A stretch of 64,000 nucleotides of DNA from Actinoplanes utahensis. Lineage in GTDB: Bacteria > Actinomycetota > Actinomycetes > Mycobacteriales > Micromonosporaceae. A model generated the notes under the pieces. It saw nothing but the letters and a program-made list of their open reading frames with translations. It made no database searches and was not told where the DNA came from. The stretch spans positions 100,596 through 164,595 of the forward strand of contig NZ_BOMZ01000036.1 in NCBI RefSeq assembly GCF_016862455.1, written 5' to 3'. Both the position numbers and the translations under genes were made by a program. Positions 25,373 through 33,287 of the stretch are shown here, one piece after another. Every line of letters starts with the position of its first letter. Position 1 is the first letter of the stretch.

Positions 25373-27853
25373 ATGGCTCGGTGGTCTCGGTCGAGGCTGC
25401 GCACTCTGGGTATCGGCATATCCGCAGTGGTCGGCGGCTCGCTGATCACTCTCCCGGCTGCCGCGCAGGCCGCCACCCCACCCCTGATCGGCGTCGCCAC
25501 CCCACCGGCCGCCACGGACACCCTCACCGTGACCGCCGAGGGCGACAAGAAGTCCGCGTTCCAGTTCACCAGCGACGCCGGCGACCGGAAGGCGGCCATC
25601 GGGTTCGTCTCGACCGGCGGCTCGGTCAGAGCGCGCGAGCTCGGTGTGAAGGCGGAGCCGGCCGTCACGGCGAAGACGGGCGTGCCCGGCACCGCGCGGG
25701 CCGCGGCCTCGGCGGCCGCCGCGACGTACCCGACCACGATCCGGCTCGCCTCGGAGAACTGGACGGCCTGGAACAGCCTGATCAACGTGTGGAACCGGGA
25801 CACCTGGACGTACGTTCCGGTCACCAACCCGGGCAACACGCTGAGCATCACGGCGAACCTGCCGCCCGGCAACTACTTCGTCACCTCGATCTACGGCATC
25901 TACAACGTCAACAGCTACCTGCTGACCGCGTCGTTCACGGTGACCAACAAGGCGCAGACGGTGGTGCTCGCCGAGTCGTCGGCCAAGGAGGTCGCGCTCA
26001 AGGTCGACGACGCCACGGCGGCGCAGGACGCCAGCGCGGTCTGGGTGTCGCTGCCCAACGGCGACTTCGTCGGTTTCGCCGGCGGTTACAAGGTCCGGTC
26101 GTACGTGACGACGGCCTCCCTGGCCGGAACGACGCTGCGCACCCACGAGATCCTGACGAAGCGGGGTTCGACGGCGCTCAACCCCACCCCGTACCGGTAC
26201 GACCTGACGCAGAGCTGGTCGCACCCCTTCCCGGCGTCCCCGATCACCACGGTGAAGACGGCGTCGCTGGCCAAGACCACGACCACGGTCCGGGCGCAGG
26301 GCGTCAACACCACCGGCATGTACCAGTCGGTGCCGATGCTCGGCGATTCGAGTGGGGCCTACCTGGCGACCACGATGCGTTTCCCGGCCACCTTCACCGA
26401 GTACGTGACACCCGGCGTGACCGTCTCGCGGCTGGCCGACACCGGCACCCACCAGCTCGACCTGGGAGATCGCACCCTGTCGGCCGGCACTTCCCCGGCC
26501 ACCACGGCCGGGGTCGCCCCGTTCGCGCCGACCCCGTCGTACAACTCGGCCTACCGGCAGGGCAACCGGGTGCAGTTCACCGAGAACACGCCCTACGGCG
26601 ACGCCACCGGCAGCAAGGGCTCCGACCGTGGGGCCCGGGTGTCGACGAGGCTCAGCGCCGGCGGCGAGGTGCTGAAGGAGTCGAACAGCGCCGTCCTGGT
26701 GGCGGACCTGCCGGCGTACGCGCAGACGTACCGCCTGGAGCAGACCGCGACCCGCAAGGTGGCCTGGTCCCAGCTCTCCACGAAGATCCAGAGCGACTGG
26801 ACCTTCTCCTCCGGCAACGCCGTACGGGGCACGATTCCGCTGATGGACCTCGGCCTCACGGCGTCCGGCCTCGACGTGCGCAACCGCGCCGGGTCGACCC
26901 CGGTGACCCTCACCGTGGTCCCGTCGACTCGGGTGGCCGCCACGACCAGCACGGTGCGGGGCATCGAGTGGTCGGTCGACGACGGCGCCACCTGGACCGA
27001 TCTGCCGTTCACCGCCTCCGGACAGGGCGTCACGGCGTCTCTGGCGGTGCCGGCCGGAGCAGCGTTCGTGTCGCTGCGGGTGTCCGCCGCCAACGACCAG
27101 GGCGGCAAGCTGACCCGCACGGTGCTGCGCGCCTTCGCCGGCCCGGCGACCGCCGGTGACGAGGCCGTCGGCGATGTCACGATCTCCGACTTGAAGATCA
27201 ACAACGGTCAGGGCCTGAACCTGAGCGTGTCCGGCACGACCACCTTCAACGCCTCGTTCACCGCCACCGCCCCTTCCGGCATCCAGGGCGGCGGCCTCTA
27301 CCTCTACCACGGCGCCTACAACACGCCGGACGGTGTGCTGATCCCGAGCACCAGCTGCACGCCGGTGAACGCGACCACCGCGACCTGCTTCGCCGAGTGG
27401 TACGTCTACGACATCCGGCACGAGATCTCGAGCAACGCCCTGGCCGGCAACTGGCGAGCCGCGGTGTGGGCGACCGCGAACGACGGCGGTCACATCGACC
27501 GGCACAACGCGGCCACCGTGCCGTTCCGGCGCCTGACCTACCTGACCGCCACCGACGCCCTCCCGGAGCCGGTGAGGAAGGGCCAGAACGTCTGGGCCGG
27601 CGCCTCGCTGATCCGCGCCGACTGGAACACCGGCACCTGGCAGCCGTACGCGAGTCGCCCGGCCGTGCTGCAGTTCTGGCCGAGTGGTCCCGGCGGCAAA
27701 TGGACGAACGTGAAGACCGTCTGGACGAACGCCCAGGGCCGGCCGGCGACCACCGTGACGGCGACGGTGAGCGGCTCGTACCGCTACATCTACTACACCG
27801 ACCCGACCTCCAACTGGGCGGTGAGCGCGCACGACTACGTGATCGTGCGCTGA
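25373..27853 (+). CDS. Large secreted protein of unknown function
   Basis: 826 residues from ATG 25373. It has an N-terminal twin-part signal peptide (basic MARWSRSRLR, hydrophobic core, PAAAQAA cleavage near 33). The rest is predicted beta-rich, extracellular and short of cysteines (a pair at about 662-673). Features include TTIRLASENWTAWNSL, a region of beta-sandwich strands such as GIEWSVDDGATWTDLPF (about 520-545; fibronectin/Ig-like), and a C-terminal SGSYRYIYYTDPTSNW strand. I do not recognise a catalytic domain. Similar long secreted proteins with repeated beta-sandwich domains occur in Actinoplanes and Streptomyces. It has its own promoter and terminator. Confidence 0.8.
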   Translation: MARWSRSRLRTLGIGISAVVGGSLITLPAAAQAATPPLIGVATPPAATDTLTVTAEGDKKSAFQFTSDAGDRKAAIGFVSTGGSVRARELGVKAEPAVTAKTGVPGTARAAASAAAATYPTTIRLASENWTAWNSLINVWNRDTWTYVPVTNPGNTLSITANLPPGNYFVTSIYGIYNVNSYLLTASFTVTNKAQTVVLAESSAKEVALKVDDATAAQDASAVWVSLPNGDFVGFAGGYKVRSYVTTASLAGTTLRTHEILTKRGSTALNPTPYRYDLTQSWSHPFPASPITTVKTASLAKTTTTVRAQGVNTTGMYQSVPMLGDSSGAYLATTMRFPATFTEYVTPGVTVSRLADTGTHQLDLGDRTLSAGTSPATTAGVAPFAPTPSYNSAYRQGNRVQFTENTPYGDATGSKGSDRGARVSTRLSAGGEVLKESNSAVLVADLPAYAQTYRLEQTATRKVAWSQLSTKIQSDWTFSSGNAVRGTIPLMDLGLTASGLDVRNRAGSTPVTLTVVPSTRVAATTSTVRGIEWSVDDGATWTDLPFTASGQGVTASLAVPAGAAFVSLRVSAANDQGGKLTRTVLRAFAGPATAGDEAVGDVTISDLKINNGQGLNLSVSGTTTFNASFTATAPSGIQGGGLYLYHGAYNTPDGVLIPSTSCTPVNATTATCFAEWYVYDIRHEISSNALAGNWRAAVWATANDGGHIDRHNAATVPFRRLTYLTATDALPEPVRKGQNVWAGASLIRADWNTGTWQPYASRPAVLQFWPSGPGGKWTNVKTVWTNAQGRPATTVTATVSGSYRYIYYTDPTSNWAVSAHDYVIVR

Positions 27854-27864
27854 CGTAACACTCA

Positions 27865-27901
27865 GAAGGGCGGGGTCCGGCATCGCCGGATCCCGCCCTT
27901 C
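27865..27901 (+). terminator. 17-bp hairpin terminator
   Basis: GAAGGGCGGGGTCCGGC (27865-27881) pairs with GCCGGATCCCGCCCTTC (27885-27901), with one G-U pair and a 3-base loop, followed by TTC. It ends the large secreted-protein gene. Confidence 0.8.
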
Positions 27902-27914
27902 TTCATGATCACTT

Positions 27915-28154
27915 GCTGTGCACAGCGCAGGGGACGGACCGTGGATAAGTTGTGGACAGCCTGGGGACAACGCGAGCCGGTGCCGGGGCTGTGGAAAACG
28001 GGCCGGGTTGTACCCCGGTTACCCACATGAAGGCCACAGGGCGAAAACGCTTTGACCAGCGGTTATGCGGGTTTTCCACAGTTTGCACAGGGCCTACTAT
28101 TACGACTTTTATATCTCTTACAGAGAAAAAAGAAAGTCGTAGTTCTGTGGACCG
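27915..28154. other. Origin-like DnaA-box cluster next to an AT-rich element, no dnaA or dnaN
   Basis: A gene-free stretch contains six sites matching the DnaA box TT(A/G)TCCACA at 8 of 9 positions. On the minus strand they are 27940-27948 (TTATCCACG), 27951-27959 (CTGTCCACA), 27962-27970 (TTGTCCCCA) and 27990-27998 (TTTTCCACA). On the plus strand they are 28019-28027 (TTACCCACA) and 28072-28080 (TTTTCCACA). A weaker site is at 28146-28154. The palindrome GCTGTGCACAGC is at 27915-27926. Right of the boxes, 28093-28146 is about 70% AT, in a genome about 70% GC. It has an inverted repeat TACGACTTT (28101-28109)/AAAGTCGTA (28133-28141) with an inner TCTCT/AGAGA. The mix of boxes plus unwinding-type DNA is what replication origins look like. 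Typical actinobacterial origins lie between dnaA and dnaN, which are absent here. Confidence 0.55.
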
Positions 28155-28292
28155 TACCCAACAGGGTCGTCGATCGCTCCGAAAAAGCAACCACCACCCG
28201 CCTCAACCACGGAACGTGTTCGTCGAAGCGGAAACGGGAACGCCCGCCTCCCGCGAAGAGTGCGGGCGACGGGCGTACCGGAAAGGGGGTTG

Positions 28293-29897
28293 TCAGTTGG
28301 TCGCCGGCTCGCCGGGGATGTTGAAGAGCGGCTTCCAAGGGTCGTCCGCGTCGATCGGGAACTCCGTCGACGGGGCCTCGCCCTTGGTCGTCCACTTGGC
28401 CTCGTAGGGCAGGCCGCCGAACAGGATCCGGTGACCCCGGAGGTAGACGGTGTCCGCCCGCCAGACCTTGGTGACGTTGGCGACGACCGGCACCGGCCGG
28501 GGCGCCTTCTCGACCGGGCTGACCGGCCCGATCACCGACCACGCGCTCTGCGTGCCGGCGGCCGGGGCCGCGGACGGGTCGATGCCGGAGTTCGCCCACT
28601 TGGCCTCGTAGACGACACCGCGCCAGACGACCTTGTAACCGGTGACGTACATCGCGCTGAGCCGCCAGATCGGGTACGGGCTGGTCCTCGGGTCGTCGAC
28701 GACCGCCGCCTGGTCCGGGATCTCGACCGCGTCGTGGTTGTCGCCGGCGACGTCCTTGCCGGGCAGCCCGGCGAAGACCTTGGAGAAGGCCAGGGCGTCC
28801 TGGTCGACGCCGCTGCAGGTGTTGGAGTGCACGACGACGTTCTCGAAGGTGCCGCGGCAGGGCGCGTCCCGGTTGATCGACCACATGGAGACCCGGCCCA
28901 GGCCGTTGGTGACGGCGAAGTCGGCGAGGCCCCTGGCGTCGTCGACGGTGAAGCGTTCCGCGTCGATGTCGTTCTGGCCGATCATCGGGGTGGCCCCGAT
29001 CAGCGACCAGACCTGCGGCGAGGTGAGCTTGCGGCCGAGCTGCAGGTACAGGTCGGACACCTGCTTGTGGGTGCCGTTGAGCGCGCTCTCGGCCAGCGCC
29101 AGCATGTCCGGGTCACGGTCGCCGTTGTTGTAGTCCATCGTCATCACGTTGACGCCGCGCAGGTCGACGCCGCCCTCGAGCATGCCGCGGACGACCGCGA
29201 CGCCCTCGGTGGTGAGACCGTTCGGCGTCACCGGCAGGGTCAGCCACACGGCGAGGGCCTTCCCGGCCGCCTTGCGCTCCTTCTGCACCGCGGCGACCGC
29301 CGCGACGCGCCGCCGCAACGACGCCTGGTCGGCGACGGCGGTGCCTTCGATGTCCAGGTCGAGCGTCTTCACGTCGTAGCGCTCGATCAGCTGCCGGTAC
29401 GCCGCGGTGAGCCGGGTCTGGTCGGTGCAGGCGACGGCGAGCTCGGAGTTGCTGAGTCCGCCGAGGCTGAGCGTGATGTCGCCACCGGCCTGCCGCAGCT
29501 GCTCGATGCGGCGGTCCAGCTCCAGCGAGGAGGCCGCCTCGTCGAGCGTGTACGCGGCCCCCCAGCTCGGGGTGCACGGGCTCTTCGGGTGGGCGACGAC
29601 GAAGCCGAGGGCGACGTCGTTGGCCGGATTCGCGGTGGGGTCCTGGAACTGGAACGTCGGCGTCAGCGTGACGTCGACGTACGGCACCGCCCACGATTTC
29701 GCGGTCGGGCCGGACGTGTTCTGCAGGTGCCTCACCCCGAAGGTCCCGCCGGCCCCGGCCAGACCCAGTACGAGCACCAGGATGCCGAGCCGCGTCCAGG
29801 ACAGGCGGCTGCGCGGTTGCTCCGGCTCCTGCCAGTTCGGGTCGGCGAGCGGGTCGTACTCCGGCCGCACGGCTACGGGTGTGGCGCGGTCCGTCAT
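28293..29897 (-). CDS. Membrane-anchored GH18 chitinase-like protein with two C-terminal chitin-binding modules
   Basis: 534 residues from ATG 29897, with GAAAGGG 5 bases upstream. The N-terminal cytosolic segment (about 25 residues), a single membrane helix (TRLGILVLVLGLAGAGG) and then an extracellular GH18 barrel mean the enzyme is tethered rather than released. The GH18 catalytic strand is LDLDIEG, giving the DxxDxDxE-like acid with the glutamate kept. Barrel strands LSLGGLSNSELAVAC, GVNVMTMDYNN and GLGRVSMWSINRDAPC follow. At the C-terminus, two CBM5/12-type modules each have an AKW core (VYEAKWANSG and PYEAKWTTKG). The role is hydrolysis or binding of chitin-like polymers at the cell surface. 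It is divergent from the GT2-EAL gene. Confidence 0.85.
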   Translation of the reverse strand: MTDRATPVAVRPEYDPLADPNWQEPEQPRSRLSWTRLGILVLVLGLAGAGGTFGVRHLQNTSGPTAKSWAVPYVDVTLTPTFQFQDPTANPANDVALGFVVAHPKSPCTPSWGAAYTLDEAASSLELDRRIEQLRQAGGDITLSLGGLSNSELAVACTDQTRLTAAYRQLIERYDVKTLDLDIEGTAVADQASLRRRVAAVAAVQKERKAAGKALAVWLTLPVTPNGLTTEGVAVVRGMLEGGVDLRGVNVMTMDYNNGDRDPDMLALAESALNGTHKQVSDLYLQLGRKLTSPQVWSLIGATPMIGQNDIDAERFTVDDARGLADFAVTNGLGRVSMWSINRDAPCRGTFENVVVHSNTCSGVDQDALAFSKVFAGLPGKDVAGDNHDAVEIPDQAAVVDDPRTSPYPIWRLSAMYVTGYKVVWRGVVYEAKWANSGIDPSAAPAAGTQSAWSVIGPVSPVEKAPRPVPVVANVTKVWRADTVYLRGHRILFGGLPYEAKWTTKGEAPSTEFPIDADDPWKPLFNIPGEPATN

Positions 29898-29914
29898 GGA
29901 AGCCCTTTCGATAT

Positions 29915-29957
29915 TCGCAAGTCGCCAAACGCTGGCGTATCCCGGCGACTTTTGCGA
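29915..29957. promoter_or_regulatory. Nested inverted repeat in the chitinase / GT2-EAL divergent promoter
   Basis: TCGCAAGTCGCC (29915-29926) is mirrored by GGCGACTTTTGCGA (29944-29957) with a two-base bulge. Inside lies the palindrome ACGCTGGCGT (29929-29938). The element lies in the 208-base gap between two divergent genes, so it may be a regulator site controlling both. Confidence 0.45.
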
Positions 29958-30105
29958 TCGGGCGAATGGAGGACACCCACTGGGACGCGGGCACCATTTC
30001 TCCAATCTGGAATCCGGAGCGCCAGATCGGGATCCTGCAAAGACAATTCCGCCGGGCACCGCCATTAGGTGTCACCGTAATTCGCACCGAAGGGCCCGAA
30101 AACGC

Positions 30106-33100
30106 ATGCCACGCACATCGGCGGACCAGCGCAAGCGGGACGCTCAGCGCCAATGGGGCGCCGACCGGAGGACGCAACCTCATCCGATCGTGCCGCCCCC
30201 GGTCTCCGAAGGCAGGATCACCCGCGGCCGCCTCGCGATCGTGGTGACGATCACGGTCTGGGCCTGTTACATCACATACACGATCATTCAGCAGTTCATC
30301 GCGGGTGAGGCGCACACCGTCCGCCTGGCGATCGAGGCGATCGTGTACATGCTCGTCGTCACCGGGCTCGCCGCGTCCGCGGTCGCCTACCTGATCACGC
30401 GCATCGGCTACTTCTACCGCGCGCGCGGCCACCAGCGGGCCCCGCGGATCATGCTCGACGAGTTCATCGGCGGGAAGACGCCGTCTCTTACGGTTCTGGT
30501 CCCGTCATATCAGGAAGATGAGCGGACCAACCGCACCACGCTGCTGTCGGCGGCCCTGCAGGAGTACCCCGGCCTGCGGGTCACCCTGCTGATCGACGAT
30601 CCGCGGGCGCCGAAGACCCGCGCCGCCCGGGACATGCTGCTCGCCGCCCGCGCGCTGCCCGGCAAGATCGACGCCGAGCTGAAGGTGCCCTTCTACCGGG
30701 TGTCCGGGGCGTACGCGAACTTCGACGAGCAGGTCCGGCTGCGCGGCGGCCACCTGGTCATGCTCGAGGACATGCGCCGGCTCGCCGACGAGTACCGGTA
30801 CGCCTCCGACTGGCTGTACGACCTCGGCGCCCGCCAGGAGATGGTCGACCACACCGACACGTTCTTCGTCGAGCACCTGCTGCACCCGCTCGCCGTCGAC
30901 CTCGGCCAGATTGCCGGCGCCCTCAACTCCGGCGCCGACGAGCAGGTCACCCTGCCGATCGCGCGGATGAACCAGCTCTACCGGCGGCTGCTGGCGATCT
31001 TCGACGTGCAGATCACCAGCTTCGAGCGCAAGAAGTACGTGTCGCTGTCGCACGAGCCGAACAAGGCGATGAACCTCAACAGCTACATCGGGTTGATGGG
31101 CGGGGCGTACCAGGAGGTCAGCACGCCGCTGGGCACCGCGCTGGTGACGGCCGGCCCGAACCGGGCTGATCTGGTCGTCCCCAACCCGGATTACGTGCTC
31201 ACCCTCGACGCCGACAGCGTGCTGCTCCCGGAGTACGCGCTGCGCCTGGTGCACCTGCTCGAACAGGGCGCGTACGCGCAGCACGCGGTGGTGCAGACGC
31301 CGTACAGCGCGTACCCCGGCTCGGCGACCCGGATCGAGCGGATCTCCGGCGCCACCACCGACATCCAGTACATCGTCCACCAGGGCATGACCCATTACGG
31401 GGCGACGTTCTGGGTCGGCGCGAACGCGGTGCTGCGCAAGAAGGCTCTGGACGAGATCGTCGAGGTCTCGTACGAGGGCGACTGGGAGATCAAGCGGTAC
31501 ATCCAGGACCGTACGGTCATCGAGGACACCGAGTCGACGATCGACCTCGGCGTCCGCGGCTGGCTGCTGCACAACTACCCGGAGCGGCTCGCGTACAGCG
31601 CGACCCCGCCGGACTTCGGCTCGCTGTGCATCCAGCGTCAGCGTTGGGCCAACGGCGGCCTGCTGATCCTGTCCCGGCTGAAGGACCAGTTCCGCGCGAA
31701 GTCGAAGCGGGAGGACAAGAACCGCTTCGGCGAGTACTTCCTGCGGGTCAACTACATGGCCTCCATCTTCTGGAGCTCCGTGTGCCTGGTCGTCATGCTG
31801 GTGTACCCGTTCAACAACAAGCTGCTCAACCCGATCCTGCTGCTGATCTCGGTGCCGTACTTCTTCATGATGGCGGCGGACCTGAAGCACCTCGGGTACA
31901 AGCGGTCGGACATGCTGCGGATCTACGGCTTCAACCTGATCCTGCTGCCGGTGAACCTGTCCGGCAGCATCGCCTCGCTGCTGCAGCTGCTGACCGGCGA
32001 GAAGAGCGCGTTCAAACGTACGCCCAAGGTCAGTAACCGGACCACCGCGGCGACCAGCTACCTGCTGCTGCCGCTGGCCCTGATCGTGCTCTGCGTCTAC
32101 ACGGTCTGGGTCGACATCCAGCACCAGCTGTGGAACAACATGGTCTTCGCGGTGCTGAACCTGACCCTCTCGCTGTACGCCATGATCGCGTTCGTCGGCC
32201 CCGGCAACACCGTCGTCGACCTGTTCACCCACCTGCGCAGCTGGCTGATCCGCCCGGTCACGCCGAAGAAGCCGCGCCGTAAGGCCACGAAGGCGGCCGC
32301 CGCGGAAACCGCCACGAAGGCGGTCGGCGACTGGGCGCAGGTGCTGCACTACCGGCACGAGCACGGCGCCACCGCCGGCCAGGTCACCGTACGGTTGCAG
32401 CGCACCGACTCCGGCGACTGGAAGACCGACCGGTCCAAGTCGTCGTCGAGCCGCGCGCACCTGTTCGAGGAGTTCAGCTTCTTCACGGTGTTCCAGCCGA
32501 TCTACAACATGGTCAAGGGCCACGTCGTCGGGTACGAGGCGCTGACCCGCTTCGCCGACGGCAGCAACCCGCGGGAGGCTCTCGAATCGGCCGCCGAGCG
32601 GGGCGTCCACGTCGCCCTGGACGCCGCGCTGATCCAGGCCGCCATCGCGTCGTCGGCGTCCCTGCCGAACGGCACGTGGCTGTCGCTGAACGTCTCCGCC
32701 GACCTGCTGCATCGCACGCACGAGCTGACCCCGCTGCTGGCCGGCTCGCGGCGCCCGCTGGTGCTGGAGATCGGCGAGGCGACGCCGACCGGGCTGGCCC
32801 AGATCGGCAGCGAGGTACGGATCGCGGTGAGCGACCTGGGCGCCGGTTACGAGACCCTGGCGCACATCGAGTCGGTGCGCCCGTCCTTCCTCAAGCTGGG
32901 CCGGGACACCCTGCAGGGGCTGGAGAACGAGACGGCCCGCCAGGCCGCGATCCGGGCCCTGGTCGAGTTCGCCGATCAGCACGGCTGCACGGTCATCGCC
33001 GAGGGCATCGAGACGGCCGCCCAGCGCGACGCCCTGGTCGCCTGCGGCGTCCCCTTCGGACAGGGCTTCCACCTCGGTAAACCGGTTCCGGTGGAACGCG

Positions 33101-33126
33101 TTCTGGCCGGCGTCGGCGGCTGGTGA
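30106..33126 (+). CDS. Processive family 2 glycosyltransferase fused to a degenerate EAL domain
   Basis: 1006 residues from ATG 30106, with GAAGGG 10 bases upstream. Two membrane helices (about 42-64 and 75-98) precede a cytosolic GT2 domain: SLTVLVPSYQEDE (127-139), the UDP-sugar DxD in LTLDADSVL (about 365-373), ED in VIEDTEST, and QRQRW (about 508-512), which mark a processive synthase of cellulose/chitin/hyaluronan type. Five more helices (about 545-710) form the channel part. The C-terminal 230 residues are an EAL domain with GYEALTRF (about 808) and VIAEGIET (about 964). It has SDLGAGY for DDFGTGY and SFLKLG for DxxKxD, so metal-binding aspartates are missing. Probably the EAL part binds c-di-GMP and gates synthesis rather than hydrolysing it. 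The polymer is unknown. Confidence 0.9.
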   Translation: MPRTSADQRKRDAQRQWGADRRTQPHPIVPPPVSEGRITRGRLAIVVTITVWACYITYTIIQQFIAGEAHTVRLAIEAIVYMLVVTGLAASAVAYLITRIGYFYRARGHQRAPRIMLDEFIGGKTPSLTVLVPSYQEDERTNRTTLLSAALQEYPGLRVTLLIDDPRAPKTRAARDMLLAARALPGKIDAELKVPFYRVSGAYANFDEQVRLRGGHLVMLEDMRRLADEYRYASDWLYDLGARQEMVDHTDTFFVEHLLHPLAVDLGQIAGALNSGADEQVTLPIARMNQLYRRLLAIFDVQITSFERKKYVSLSHEPNKAMNLNSYIGLMGGAYQEVSTPLGTALVTAGPNRADLVVPNPDYVLTLDADSVLLPEYALRLVHLLEQGAYAQHAVVQTPYSAYPGSATRIERISGATTDIQYIVHQGMTHYGATFWVGANAVLRKKALDEIVEVSYEGDWEIKRYIQDRTVIEDTESTIDLGVRGWLLHNYPERLAYSATPPDFGSLCIQRQRWANGGLLILSRLKDQFRAKSKREDKNRFGEYFLRVNYMASIFWSSVCLVVMLVYPFNNKLLNPILLLISVPYFFMMAADLKHLGYKRSDMLRIYGFNLILLPVNLSGSIASLLQLLTGEKSAFKRTPKVSNRTTAATSYLLLPLALIVLCVYTVWVDIQHQLWNNMVFAVLNLTLSLYAMIAFVGPGNTVVDLFTHLRSWLIRPVTPKKPRRKATKAAAAETATKAVGDWAQVLHYRHEHGATAGQVTVRLQRTDSGDWKTDRSKSSSSRAHLFEEFSFFTVFQPIYNMVKGHVVGYEALTRFADGSNPREALESAAERGVHVALDAALIQAAIASSASLPNGTWLSLNVSADLLHRTHELTPLLAGSRRPLVLEIGEATPTGLAQIGSEVRIAVSDLGAGYETLAHIESVRPSFLKLGRDTLQGLENETARQAAIRALVEFADQHGCTVIAEGIETAAQRDALVACGVPFGQGFHLGKPVPVERVLAGVGGW

Positions 33127-33129
33127 GCA

Positions 33130-33159
33130 GTGGCCGCCCCGGCGATCCGGGGCGGCCAC
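33130..33159 (+). terminator. Perfect 13-bp hairpin terminator
   Basis: GTGGCCGCCCCGG (33130-33142), loop CGAT, CCGGGGCGGCCAC (33147-33159), starting three bases after the GT2-EAL stop codon. Confidence 0.8.
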
Positions 33160-33287
33160 CTCCAGCATGGTGTGACCGTCGTCACCATTGATCTTGGGCA
33201 ACCGATCGGCCGTCCCAGCGCACAACTGTTCGTCCCCACCACGCAGCGCCTGTCCCCCGGCGCGCGAGACGAAACAGGTTGAGCCTG

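Noticed and set aside
28052..28324. Short plus-strand protein crossing the origin-like region
   Set aside because: It has no ribosome site, runs through the DnaA boxes and the AT-rich repeat, and overlaps the end of the chitinase gene antisense.
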